This document shows positions 1 to 8,043 of a stretch of DNA of 42,046 nucleotides, in pieces. The DNA is from Brachyspira sp. (GTDB taxonomy: Bacteria > Spirochaetota > Brachyspiria > Brachyspirales > Brachyspiraceae): assembly GCF_029258575.1 (NCBI RefSeq), contig NZ_JARHYI010000078.1, positions 1 to 42,046 of the forward strand, read 5' to 3'. Within the stretch, counting starts at the first letter, position 1; each line of letters begins with the position of its first letter. The position numbers and the translations under genes were made by a program. The notes beneath the pieces are model-generated. The model saw only the letters and a program-made list of their open reading frames with translations. It ran no database searches and was not told the DNA's origin.

Positions 1-84
1 TTTGGTGTTAATGAAATTGCCATTTTTATATCAACCGTTATTATATATATAATTTATTTTAAGATTAAAAATAATAAAATTTAA
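1..84 (+). CDS. C-terminal end of an unidentified membrane protein (partial)
   Basis: The window opens inside an open frame of 27 codons that ends at TAA 82-84. The residues form one hydrophobic stretch rich in Ile, Val, Phe and Tyr, followed by a short lysine- and asparagine-rich tail. That is the usual look of a last transmembrane helix with a cytoplasmic end. The rest of the gene lies to the left of the window, so no family can be named. It converges on the hydrolase pseudogene, whose stop codon is about 20 bp away. Confidence 0.5.
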   Translation, partial: FGVNEIAIFISTVIIYIIYFKIKNNKI

Positions 85-104
85 AAGTGTTTAATATTAT
101 TTAG

Positions 105-1033
105 TTATTCGCCGCTTATTCTGCTGCATATACCTTCTACTATAATATTATAATCTTTTGTATTTTCTATATTTAATAAATGTCCTGCATTTTCAACTAT
201 GAATAAATCTTTATCAGGAGCTTTTATTGTTTTATAATATTCTTTTACAATTACAGTTGGTACTTGCCAATCATTAGCACCGCACACAAAAAATATAGGT
301 GTATTAAAATTTGTAAATTTACTTGTATCATAATTGATAAGATAATAAATAATATTTTTATTTAAATTTAAAGGTTGAAAGTTAAGATAATCTTTTATAG
401 AATATATAGGACTTTGTTTGATTATTTTATTTAGTTTATCATTTCCATCATAATATCCTGCTAATTTATATTTTATTTGTATATCTCTGAAATTTTTGAA
501 TATATTAAATACATTATCTTTATTTATCATATAGGGATAGTTTTTTAATTTATTCATTTTTTCTATATATTTTTTATTATTACTATTTTTTACTATATTA
601 TAACAATAATCAAAACTAGTTTTCTCTCCTTTTTGGAAACTTACAACCTGTCCCATACCAATATATGCAGATACAAGATTAGGAAATTTTTTTATGAACT
701 CTATACCTAAAATACTTCCCCAAGAATGCCCTAATAAAATAATATATTTAGAATTATATTTTAACTTAACATATCTAATAGAAGTTTTTCAACAGTTATA
801 TCTTTTTCTAATGATTTATTTTTTGATTGGGTTTTTCCTGTTCCTCTTTGATCATAATATATCAAATTATAATTTTGAGTTTTTGAATGCATTTTGTATA
901 GAAAATATCTTTCGGATTCTCCTGGACCTCCGTGCAAAAATATTAAACTTACATTTGATTTTTTAGGATAATGTATAAAATATTGTTCTATATCATTTAT
1001 TTTAACATACTCTTCAAAAAATATATCAATCAT
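105..1033 (-). pseudogene. Frameshifted proline-iminopeptidase-like alpha/beta hydrolase
   Basis: Two minus-strand frames together make one alpha/beta hydrolase of about 310 residues, a normal length for the prolyl aminopeptidase family. The first frame (1033 down to 761) carries the oxyanion motif HGGPGESERY and the DQRGTGKT motif, then stops at TAA after LLLDMLS. The second frame, open from about 768 down to 105, continues with VKLKYNSKYIILLGHSWGS, which includes the nucleophile-elbow serine. It goes on to an Asp near CGANDW and a His in ENAGH that complete the triad. The break is a frame change of one base (or equivalent) near 760-770, perhaps with a small deletion. All catalytic residues survive, so the lesion is recent or is a sequencing error. 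It starts 11 bp after the dgt stop, on the same strand, so the two were probably cotranscribed. The substrate is unknown. Confidence 0.8.
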
Positions 1034-1044
1034 TATGTTATCTT

Positions 1045-2076
1045 TTAAATATAATTAAGTTTTCCGTATGTAATTTTTTTATGCAAATTAATAGCTTCCG
1101 AATCTGTAAGATGAGCAACATAATCTTTTACTAATTCTTCATCGCTATTATACGATATATTTGCTTTTTTAAATAAAGTATCTTCTTCTATGATTTCTTT
1201 ATGCTTCAATAAATATTCAAATATTGTAGAAATTATTCTATTTACTCTTTCTGCGTCTTCAAGTATTTCCTTACTTTCATATACTTTTTTAAACATAAAA
1301 TCTCTTAAATCATTTATAGCTTTTAATACTTTTTCATCAATATCTATTTCCATTTTTTCCATACTTGCTTCTATGACTCCCATAATCATAGTATCAGCTC
1401 TCTCTCCATAAGTAGTTCCAAGTACATTAACAATATCTTTAGGTAAATCTTCATATTTAAGAAGTCCGTATCTAATAGCATCATCAACATCATGATTAGC
1501 ATATGCTATAGTATCTGATATTCTAACAATCATACCTTCATTAGTAGCAGGACCCGAAGAATCTGATATTAATTTTCCATTTTTACCTTTAGTATGTTTA
1601 ATTATTCCATCTCTTACTTCAAAACTTAAATTAAGCCCTTTACCTTTTTCTAAATGCTCAACAACTCTAAGTGAATGAGAAGAATGATGAAAACCTTTAA
1701 AATATTTCAATATGGCTTTCTCTCCAGCATGCCCGAATGGGGAATGTCCTAAATCATGTCCTAATGCTATAGCTTCTGTTAAGTCTTCATTAAGTCTTAA
1801 AGCTCTTGCTATGCTTCTAGCTATTTGCATAACTTCCAATGTATGTGTAAGTCTTGTTCTAAAATCTCCGACAGAAAGCATTATAACCTGAGCTTTATCT
1901 TTAAGTCTTCTGAAATATTCGCTATGTATTATTCTATCTCTATCTTGCATATATATTGTTCTTATATCATCTTTTTCTCTTGGATATACTGTTCCTTTAC
2001 TATCTGATGAAAATGCTGCTGCTGGAGATAAAAAACTTTTTTCTCTCATTTCTATATCAAGTCTTATAGTTCTCAC
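1045..2076 (-). CDS. dgt: Deoxyguanosinetriphosphate triphosphohydrolase-like HD protein
   Basis: This 343-residue protein belongs to the dGTPase branch of the HD superfamily, which hydrolyses dNTPs to deoxynucleoside and triphosphate in the cytoplasm. Metal ligands are visible: H78 in RLTHTLEV, H107-D108 in GHDLGHSPFGHAGE, and D188 in RISDTIAYANHDVDD. An N-terminal segment typical of the family (DIRTIYMQDRDRIIHS followed by FRRL) precedes them. The length fits the shorter bacterial dGTPase-like proteins rather than the roughly 500-residue E. coli Dgt, so the preferred dNTP is uncertain. The start is a GTG at 2074-2076, with AAGGA seven bases upstream. The hydrolase pseudogene follows after 11 bp. 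Confidence 0.9.
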   Translation of the reverse strand: MRTIRLDIEMREKSFLSPAAAFSSDSKGTVYPREKDDIRTIYMQDRDRIIHSEYFRRLKDKAQVIMLSVGDFRTRLTHTLEVMQIARSIARALRLNEDLTEAIALGHDLGHSPFGHAGEKAILKYFKGFHHSSHSLRVVEHLEKGKGLNLSFEVRDGIIKHTKGKNGKLISDSSGPATNEGMIVRISDTIAYANHDVDDAIRYGLLKYEDLPKDIVNVLGTTYGERADTMIMGVIEASMEKMEIDIDEKVLKAINDLRDFMFKKVYESKEILEDAERVNRIISTIFEYLLKHKEIIEEDTLFKKANISYNSDEELVKDYVAHLTDSEAINLHKKITYGKLNYI

Positions 2077-2236
2077 AATATTTTCCTTAAATACAATTCA
2101 TTATGTTAATAATAAATCAATTGACAAAAAAATACAATTATAATAATTATATATTAATTTTTTATATAAATATTTAATTTGTATTATAGTTAATAAATGA
2201 ATGGAATTTAATGATTTTAATAGTTTACACAAATAC

Positions 2237-2265
2237 TTTACAAAAACATTTATTTATTATAGAAT
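2237..2265 (+). promoter_or_regulatory. Probable sigma-70 promoter of the GH57 gene
   Basis: TTTACA at 2237-2242 and TAGAAT at 2260-2265 are separated by 17 bp, about 60 bp before the GH57 start. The match is good, but the DNA is so A+T-rich that chance matches are common. Confidence 0.45.
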
Positions 2266-2327
2266 TATGTTAATATTTACTATTACGAAATTATAAGTAA
2301 TAAATTTCAATTAAATAGGGCATTATC

Positions 2328-4448
2328 ATGAAAACTATTAATCTAATACTAGGAAATCATAATCATCAGCCAGTAGGCAATTTTAACTTTGTATTTGAAA
2401 ATACATATCAAAAATCTTATAAACCTTTTTTAGAAATATTAGAAAAGTATAAATATATAAAATTTAATTTACATTATACAGGCTGTTTATTAGAATGGAT
2501 TGAAAAAAATCATCCAGAACATATTTATAGTTTGAAAAGACTTGCAGAAGAAAAAAGAATAGAAATACAAAGCGGCGGTTTTTATGAACCTATAATGCCT
2601 TCGATACCAGATAAAGATAAAGATATACAAATAAAAAAATTAAATAAATATATAGAAGATAAATTTAATGTTACTCCTCAAGGTGCTTGGATTGCTGAGA
2701 GAGTTTGGGAGCCTACATTGGTTAAGAATTTGGCCAAAAACGGAGTAAAATATATAATGCTTGATGATTCCCAGTTTTTAACTACTGGAATAGATACCAA
2801 AAATATGTTCGGATATTTTATTACCGACAATGAAAATTATAAATTAAATATATTCCCAATATCTCAGGAACTTCGCTATTTGATACCTTTTAGAGAGGTT
2901 GACAAATCAATAGAATATTTAAAATCAATAGCTACAGAGGAGGGAGATAGGGTAGTGGTTCTTCATGATGACGGAGAAAAGTACGGAGATTGGCCTGGAA
3001 CACAAAAATGGGTATATGAAGATAAATGGCTTGAGAAGTTTTTCGAGGCTCTTACTAAGGAAAAAGATACTATCATTACAACTACATACAGTGAATATAT
3101 GGCAAAGTATTCGCCTATATCAAAGATTTATATACCTGCAGGATCTTATGAAGAGATGCTTACTTGGGTTCTTCCTGCAAAAATTCAAGATGAATTCCAT
3201 TCAAAACAGGAAGAACTTAAAAAATCTCAGGATAATGATGTTATAAGCAGATTTATGAGAGGTGGTTTCTGGAGAAATTTTTTCAGTAAATATTCTGAAA
3301 GTAATAGAATGAATAAAAGAATGATATTTGCATCTAATATGATAGGTGAAATTACAGAATCAAATTATAAAGAAAAAGAAGAAGCGTTAAGTTATTTATT
3401 AAGAGGGCAGTGTAATTGTCCTTATTGGCATGGTACTTTTGGAGGACTTTATTTGAATAATTTAAGGCATGCTACTTATTCTAATTTGATTAAATCTACT
3501 TTTATATCATTAGAAAAAGTTTATGGAAGAAAATATTTCTTAAGTCATAGCAGCGATTTTGATATGGACGGCAGAGAAGAGGTTATGATTTCTTCTGAAA
3601 ATTCATTTATTGTTTTCCATAGCTTAAGCGGTTCTATTATAGAATGGGATTTGAAAAAAGAAAATCCTATCAATTTGATAGACTGTTTAAAAAGAAGAGA
3701 AGAAGCTTATCATATAGCTGCTTTAAGAAATGCTAATAATGAAAATGAAGATAATAGGCATGTTTCAATACATGAAATAGCTAAAAAAGTTGATGAGAAA
3801 GTAGCAAAGTATTTAGTATTTGATAAAAATGAAAAAGTATTTGGTGTAGATCACTTCTTAAACAAGATGCCTACTGCAGAAGAATTCCAATTGCTAAAAT
3901 ATGAAGAGAATGCTGAGTTTTATAAATCATATTATAATGCTGTGGAAAATCTTATTAATAAAGATTATGCAACTATATCATATGAGAAAACTTCTAAAGT
4001 TAATGGAAAAGATATATATTTAATGAAAAGATATATAGTGAATAATGACGGAAGTTTTTATGTTGAATCTATAATAGAAAATAAATCTAATGAAGATATA
4101 GAATTCATATATGCTTTAGAAAATAATATGACTTTGCTTGCAGGTCAGGAGGCAGATAGATATTATATTGGAGGCGATAAGAGAATATCTAATAATCTTT
4201 CATACTGCGGTGAGTATAACGGCACTGTTTTCGGTATGGCTGATGAAGGATATATAAAGGTGAAAATATTAATGGAGGCAAGCGAAGAAACAGAGTTTTT
4301 GTATATGCCTAATTTTACAATATCTGATGCCGTTGATAAACTTGAAATGAATTATCAAAATTCAACTATAGTATGCTGTAAAAAAATATATTTAAAAGCT
4401 AATGAGAAAATAAAATATAAAGTAAAAGTAACTGCCAAAGATATTTAA
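2328..4448 (+). CDS. GH57 4-alpha-glucanotransferase / alpha-amylase-type enzyme
   Basis: This 706-residue cytoplasmic-looking protein is a family 57 glycoside hydrolase. It resembles the 4-alpha-glucanotransferase of Thermococcus litoralis, which moves maltooligosaccharide units between alpha-1,4-glucans. The N-terminal NHNHQPVGNF motif is the first GH57 region. The nucleophile is probably E124 in AWIAERVWEP, and the acid/base D214 in LHDDGEKYGDWPGT; both sit within one residue of their known positions in the T. litoralis enzyme. The C-terminal half matches the central and C-terminal domains of this subgroup (DUF1925 and DUF1926 type). No signal peptide is seen, which suggests intracellular glycogen or maltodextrin metabolism. 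The small P-loop gene follows 17 bp later. Glucanotransferase is the likelier activity, but alpha-amylase is possible. Confidence 0.88.
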   Translation: MKTINLILGNHNHQPVGNFNFVFENTYQKSYKPFLEILEKYKYIKFNLHYTGCLLEWIEKNHPEHIYSLKRLAEEKRIEIQSGGFYEPIMPSIPDKDKDIQIKKLNKYIEDKFNVTPQGAWIAERVWEPTLVKNLAKNGVKYIMLDDSQFLTTGIDTKNMFGYFITDNENYKLNIFPISQELRYLIPFREVDKSIEYLKSIATEEGDRVVVLHDDGEKYGDWPGTQKWVYEDKWLEKFFEALTKEKDTIITTTYSEYMAKYSPISKIYIPAGSYEEMLTWVLPAKIQDEFHSKQEELKKSQDNDVISRFMRGGFWRNFFSKYSESNRMNKRMIFASNMIGEITESNYKEKEEALSYLLRGQCNCPYWHGTFGGLYLNNLRHATYSNLIKSTFISLEKVYGRKYFLSHSSDFDMDGREEVMISSENSFIVFHSLSGSIIEWDLKKENPINLIDCLKRREEAYHIAALRNANNENEDNRHVSIHEIAKKVDEKVAKYLVFDKNEKVFGVDHFLNKMPTAEEFQLLKYEENAEFYKSYYNAVENLINKDYATISYEKTSKVNGKDIYLMKRYIVNNDGSFYVESIIENKSNEDIEFIYALENNMTLLAGQEADRYYIGGDKRISNNLSYCGEYNGTVFGMADEGYIKVKILMEASEETEFLYMPNFTISDAVDKLEMNYQNSTIVCCKKIYLKANEKIKYKVKVTAKDI

Positions 4449-4465
4449 TTTGAAAGGGTAATTTG

Positions 4466-5131
4466 ATGAAACTGTTTTGTATTATATCTGATAAGAGTCA
4501 TGTAGGTAAAACATATATTGCTTCTCATATAGTATCATCTTTGAAAATGCTTAATAAAATAGTATGCTATTATAAACCTTTTGTTATGGAAGTACGGGAT
4601 AATAAATTATTTGATTGTGAATATGTAAAGAATAAAACCACTTTAAAAGCTTCAGAAATATTTGTTTCCTATGCTACTAATGGTAATATATCGCCTCTTC
4701 ATAGTATTAATACTAAAATAGATGAGAGGGATATTACCGATTTAATAGATGAAAATAGAGATATTTATGATTATATGGTATTTGAATCATTATCATTATA
4801 TGCTCCTATAAAAGAAAATTATAATTTTATGGACCTAATATTAGATATAAAAAAAGAAAATGAAATGCATATAATACCTATTGTAGAGTATGATTCTAAT
4901 ATTATACATTCAGCTTTGGAGCAGGTTGAATTATTTCATACCAGAGGTTTTAAAATACCATTTATCATTATAAATATAAAAAAGGATTTATTTATTTCTA
5001 ATAATGTTGTAGGCTATATTAGAAGTCAGTTAAATCCTATAAAAGTTTATATAATAGAATTTGATAATGAAGCAGAAAATAAAAAAATAGAAGATATTAA
5101 ATACCCTGAACTTATTAAAGATCTGTTTTAA
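4466..5131 (+). CDS. BioD-like P-loop NTPase, function uncertain
   Basis: This protein of about 221 residues has the length and layout of dethiobiotin synthetase. It has a P-loop near the start (SDKSHVGKTYIAS), a YYKP segment where BioD has its KP motif, and an MRP/ParA-type fold pattern. The second BioD signature, normally a Val-Glu-Gly-Ala-Gly-Gly stretch, is replaced by VFESLSLYAP, so the ligand site has lost its glycines. No other biotin gene is in the window. It may therefore be a divergent BioD or a relative with another job. I chose ATG 4466 because GAAAGGG lies seven bases before it; a TTG immediately upstream (4463) is also in frame. The 3' end overlaps the convergent aroK by 17 bp. 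Confidence 0.6.
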   Translation: MKLFCIISDKSHVGKTYIASHIVSSLKMLNKIVCYYKPFVMEVRDNKLFDCEYVKNKTTLKASEIFVSYATNGNISPLHSINTKIDERDITDLIDENRDIYDYMVFESLSLYAPIKENYNFMDLILDIKKENEMHIIPIVEYDSNIIHSALEQVELFHTRGFKIPFIIINIKKDLFISNNVVGYIRSQLNPIKVYIIEFDNEAENKKIEDIKYPELIKDLF

Positions 5132-5645
5132 TAGATTCATAAAATTTTTTGAAAGTATTATCTATATTATCTTCCCAAGTATTATGAGTGAATATAATAT
5201 GTGCAGATTCTCTGTATAAATGATCTCTTTGTTTTGAAAGTTCTAATAATTTGTTTTTATTGTTAGCAAGTAATGGTCTTTCTTTAGTGTCAATATTGTT
5301 AAGTATAATATTAGCATTTCTATCTATAAAAACAGTCAGCCCTTTATTTTTTAAAATATTTCTATTTTTTTCTGCCAATACTATACCTCCTCCTGTAGAT
5401 ATAATAACATTATTTAAATTACTCAATTTTTCTAATATTTCACTTTCAATATTTCTAAAATAGGATTCTCCATTATCGGCGAAAATATTAGTTATAGTTT
5501 TATTTTCTTTTTCTTCTATATAAGAATCCATGTCATATAAATTGTAATTAAGTTTTTCTGCTAGCATTTTTGATAATGCAGTTTTTCCGCATCCTGGAAG
5601 CCCTATTAAAAATATTACTTTATTATTTGTATCATTATTATTCAT
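5115..5645 (-). CDS. aroK: Shikimate kinase
   Basis: This enzyme phosphorylates shikimate to shikimate 3-phosphate in the chorismate pathway. The protein is 176 residues, the usual length. Visible features are Walker A GLPGCGKT (15-22), the shikimate-binding Asp in LYDMDSYIE (about 38-40), Arg64 in ESYFRNIE, the glycine triplet 85-87 in STGGG, the lid arginine R123 in KERPLL, and a late arginine in QRDHLYRE. The start codon lies inside the end of pheA (8-bp overlap), so the two are translationally coupled and serve the same pathway. Its end overlaps the convergent BioD-like gene by 17 bp. Confidence 0.93.
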   Translation of the reverse strand: MNNNDTNNKVIFLIGLPGCGKTALSKMLAEKLNYNLYDMDSYIEEKENKTITNIFADNGESYFRNIESEILEKLSNLNNVIISTGGGIVLAEKNRNILKNKGLTVFIDRNANIILNNIDTKERPLLANNKNKLLELSKQRDHLYRESAHIIFTHNTWEDNIDNTFKKFYESIKTDL

Positions 5646-6750
5646 TATAAATACCTAAAATAATTAAATTCTCCACACTTCTTTCAAACTCTTCAAATTC
5701 TTTTTTATACTTTTCAAAATCCCCAGTCATATCAATATAAAAATAATATTGCCATTTTCTTTCAACATGTGGACGGCTTACTATAGAAACCAAATTAAAA
5801 CATTTAAGTTTATTTAAAGAATCAGCCAAACTTCCATTTTCATGAGGCAGTAAAAATCTTATAGTCATTTTACTTCCGAATTTCAAAGAATTATCATAAT
5901 TAGCAGCTATAATAAATCTTGTTGTATTTCCATTAATATTTTCTATATTTTCTCTAAGTATATCTAAATCATAAACTTTACATGCATTTTTATTTGAAAT
6001 AGAAGCTATACTTTTATCATCGCTATTGGCAACTATAAATGCAGCCTCAGCAGTATTTGATGCTGTAATCTCTTCAAAATTATTTTCTTTTATAAAATGA
6101 GAACATTGCTTCAAAGCCTGATGATGAGATATAACCTTTTTAATATTTTTTATATCGGTACCTTTTTTTGCCATAAGTCCATATTCTATAGGTAAATAAA
6201 CTTCTCCTACTATCTTACAGTTATAATCTGCAATTATATCCAAAACTTCATTAACCATACCTGTAGAAGAATTTTCCAAAGGTAAAATTCCGTAATAACT
6301 TTCGCCTCTTCTTATACTTTCAAGCACATCGTCAAAATGTTCTTTCTTTATAAGTTCAGCATTCTTTCCGAAGAATTTCAAAGCAGCCTCATGTCCGTTG
6401 CCGCCTTCTCTGCCTTGATAAACTATTTTTTCATTATATTTTATATTTTGGGCATCATCATTTTGATTATTATTTTCATCTATTAAATATTTCTGAAGCT
6501 GTTTAGATGTATACATTATATCATTATAAATAGTTGTTATTAAATTTGATAATTCTTTATTTTCAAGAAGTTCTATTTTTTTAGCTATTACCTCTTTCTC
6601 CCTTTTTGGATCAAATATTGAGGTATTATATTTCTTTTTTGTCTCTCCAACTTTGATACTTATTTTCATTCTTTCATCTATCAAATGTACTATTTCTTTA
6701 TCTATTCTATCGATTTCTTTTCTCAATTCCTGCATTTCTTCAGAGAACAT
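5638..6750 (-). CDS. pheA: Bifunctional chorismate mutase / prephenate dehydratase (P-protein)
   Basis: The 370-residue protein converts chorismate to prephenate and on to phenylpyruvate, the phenylalanine branch. Residues 1-90 form an AroQ-type chorismate mutase helix bundle (LRKEIDRIDKEIVHLIDERM). Residues 107-285 are the dehydratase, starting at VYQGREGGNGHEA and ending with the catalytic TRF at 277-279 (NGNTTRFIIA). Residues 292-360 form an ACT domain for feedback control (TIRFLLPHENGSLADSL). The usual ESRP of the ACT domain reads VSRP here, so phenylalanine sensing may be intact or altered. The start follows AAAAGGA with good spacing and a strong promoter just upstream. aroK overlaps its 3' end. 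Confidence 0.93.
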   Translation of the reverse strand: MFSEEMQELRKEIDRIDKEIVHLIDERMKISIKVGETKKKYNTSIFDPKREKEVIAKKIELLENKELSNLITTIYNDIMYTSKQLQKYLIDENNNQNDDAQNIKYNEKIVYQGREGGNGHEAALKFFGKNAELIKKEHFDDVLESIRRGESYYGILPLENSSTGMVNEVLDIIADYNCKIVGEVYLPIEYGLMAKKGTDIKNIKKVISHHQALKQCSHFIKENNFEEITASNTAEAAFIVANSDDKSIASISNKNACKVYDLDILRENIENINGNTTRFIIAANYDNSLKFGSKMTIRFLLPHENGSLADSLNKLKCFNLVSIVSRPHVERKWQYYFYIDMTGDFEKYKKEFEEFERSVENLIILGIYNE

Positions 6751-6798
6751 AATGATTCCTTTTAATAAAATTTAAGATTTCTTATTATAGTAATTTAT

Positions 6799-6827
6799 AT
6801 TATACTAAATAGGTATTAAATTGTAAA
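6799..6827 (-). promoter_or_regulatory. Strong sigma-70 promoter of pheA-aroK
   Basis: On the minus strand TTTACA (6827-6822), a 17-bp spacer and a perfect TATAAT (6804-6799) lie 49-77 bp before the pheA start. The predicted leader is about 40 nt. This places the repeat-rich DNA to the right of it outside the pheA transcript. Confidence 0.65.
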
Positions 6828-6876
6828 GGATTTTATTTTTATAAGTTATATATAGCTATAAATTTAATAAAAGCTA

Positions 6877-7067
6877 GGGCGGGTGCTGTAATTACTATTA
6901 AAGTAAAAATATAATTTGAATTTTTATTTCATAAATAAGTTAATAAAAATAATGGGCGGGGAGTTATAATAAAATTTATTTTGAATCCCACCCTTTAAAG
7001 TTTAAAGTCATTTTTGAAAAACATTTTATTTATCTTTATATGCTATTAAGAAAAAGCACACCCACCC
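6877..7067. repeat. Nested G/C-rich inverted repeat, possible dispersed intergenic element
   Basis: In otherwise A+T-rich DNA four short G/C blocks are arranged as two nested arms: GGGCGGGTGC (6877-6886) and GGGCGGGG (6954-6961) face CCCACCC (6987-6993) and GCACACCCACCC (7056-7067). The inner arms are joined by a segment that itself contains AATAAA/TTTATT. On the minus strand the single mismatch in each arm becomes a G-U pair. The pattern suggests a mobile-type palindromic repeat or a structured RNA. Copies elsewhere in the genome would decide this. Confidence 0.5.
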
Positions 7068-7098
7068 AAGTGTTATTTTAATTTAAGGTTTATCACTG

Positions 7099-7177
7099 CA
7101 CGCGTTAAGCAGAATTAAAAGTTATAGTAAATGTTTAATTATTGATTGATTTTATTTTATGGCTAGTTCAACGCGTG
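7099..7177. repeat. Inverted repeat with ACGCGT cores
   Basis: CACGCGTT at 7099-7106 faces its exact reverse complement AACGCGTG at 7170-7177, 63 bp apart. A few flanking bases also match (TTATCACTG against the complement TTAC). CG-rich octamers are very rare in this window, so a chance pair is unlikely. The function is unknown. Confidence 0.45.
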
Positions 7178-7214
7178 GTAAGATGATTTTATATAGGAAT
7201 AAAAAAGTAAAAAC

Positions 7215-7247
7215 CTGCCGTAATAAAACTATTAAGGCAGATTTTTT
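7215..7247 (+). terminator. Strong rho-independent hairpin, not attached to any gene
   Basis: CTGCCGTAATA (7215-7225), loop AAAC and TATTAAGGCAG (7230-7240) form an 11-bp stem with one mismatch, followed by ATTTTTT. The other strand also ends in a T-rich tract, so it could act both ways. It lies upstream of the pnuC promoter and no coding gene points into it. Confidence 0.7.
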
Positions 7248-7272
7248 ATAATATTGATTGTTTTAATTGAAA

Positions 7273-7300
7273 TTGACTTTATACAAAATAATTATATAAT
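7273..7300 (+). promoter_or_regulatory. Sigma-70 promoter of pnuC-nadR
   Basis: TTGACT (7273-7278), a 16-bp spacer and a perfect TATAAT (7295-7300) lie 36 bp before the pnuC start. The leader would be about 29 nt, too short for a riboswitch. Confidence 0.6.
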
Positions 7301-7335
7301 ACAGAAAATTTATTATTAAAATAACTAGGATCTCT

Positions 7336-8031
7336 ATGAACAATTTTATCAAAAATGAGCTTCAGAATTGGAAAGCAATAGAAATTGTATGGATTATAAT
7401 TGCAGGCAGTATAATATTATCTCTTTCTATATATTGGAAGGAAAATATTATCGGTATAGTTTCATCAATAAGCGGTATATTATGCGTAATTCTCACAGGT
7501 AAAGGAAAATTATCTTCATATATATTTGGAATGATTAATACTATTCTTTATTCATATATAGCCTTTAATGCCAAATATTACGGAGAGTTTATGCTTAATG
7601 TCTTCTATTATATACCTATGAATATAGTAGGTTTCATATTATGGAGCAGAAATATAAATAATGAGAATAAAGAAGTTATAAAAACAAAATTAAATAATAA
7701 ATATAAAATTATAATATTAGCTTTATCTTTCATATCAATATTCGTTTATGGATTAGTATTAAAAAAATTGGGAGGCTCACTTCCTTTTGCAGATAGTGCA
7801 AGTACAATATTTGCTATAACAGCACAGATGCTATGCGTGAAAAGATGTACAGAACAATGGATAATGTGGATACTAGTAAACATATTAAATATTTATATAT
7901 GGTATATCAATTTTTCAATCGGAGGAGATAATATAGCGACACTTCTTATGTGGTCTGTTTATTTGGTAAATGCTTTATTTATGTTAGTAAGATGGTACAG
8001 AGAAGCTAATAATAAAATAGTTAATAATTAA
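7336..8031 (+). CDS. pnuC: PnuC-type nicotinamide riboside transporter
   Basis: This 231-residue membrane protein has about seven hydrophobic helices and the PnuC pattern: a WKENIIGIVSSISGILCVIL segment, YGEFMLNVFYYIPMNIVGFI with WSRN, and the late TEQWIMWILVN region. PnuC proteins carry out facilitated uptake of nicotinamide riboside, and kinase action inside the cell traps it. The next gene, nadR, lies 12 bp downstream and encodes that kinase, which supports nicotinamide riboside over thiamine as the substrate. AGGA precedes the ATG with normal spacing. Transport specificity is inferred from the operon. Confidence 0.88.
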   Translation: MNNFIKNELQNWKAIEIVWIIIAGSIILSLSIYWKENIIGIVSSISGILCVILTGKGKLSSYIFGMINTILYSYIAFNAKYYGEFMLNVFYYIPMNIVGFILWSRNINNENKEVIKTKLNNKYKIIILALSFISIFVYGLVLKKLGGSLPFADSASTIFAITAQMLCVKRCTEQWIMWILVNILNIYIWYINFSIGGDNIATLLMWSVYLVNALFMLVRWYREANNKIVNN

Positions 8032-8043
8032 TTCGGAGTTTTT

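Larger units (their letters stand above)
6830..7272. other. Gene-free segment between the pheA and pnuC promoters
   Basis: No credible reading frame is present on either strand. Both flanking promoters can be placed (pheA at 6799-6827, pnuC at 7273-7300), so this piece belongs to neither leader. It holds the nested G/C-rich inverted repeat at 6877-7067, an ACGCGT-containing inverted repeat at 7099-7177, and a strong hairpin terminator at 7215-7247. A weak plus-strand promoter-like pair, TTGAAA 7014-7019 and TATATG 7037-7042 with a 17-bp spacer, would give an RNA of about 200 nt ending at the terminator. That RNA is speculation. Confidence 0.5.

Noticed and set aside
694-966. Open frame of 90 codons on the plus strand
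   Set aside because: It lies antisense to the frameshifted hydrolase, whose motifs are convincing on the other strand.
2121-2144. TTGACA followed by TATAAT in front of the GH57 gene
   Set aside because: The spacer is only 12 bp, too short for a sigma-70 promoter; the pair at 2237-2265 fits better.
7200-7335. Possible NAD-type riboswitch before pnuC, suggested by the terminator
   Set aside because: A good promoter (7273-7300) lies downstream of the terminator, leaving a leader of about 29 nt, so the hairpin is not in the pnuC message.
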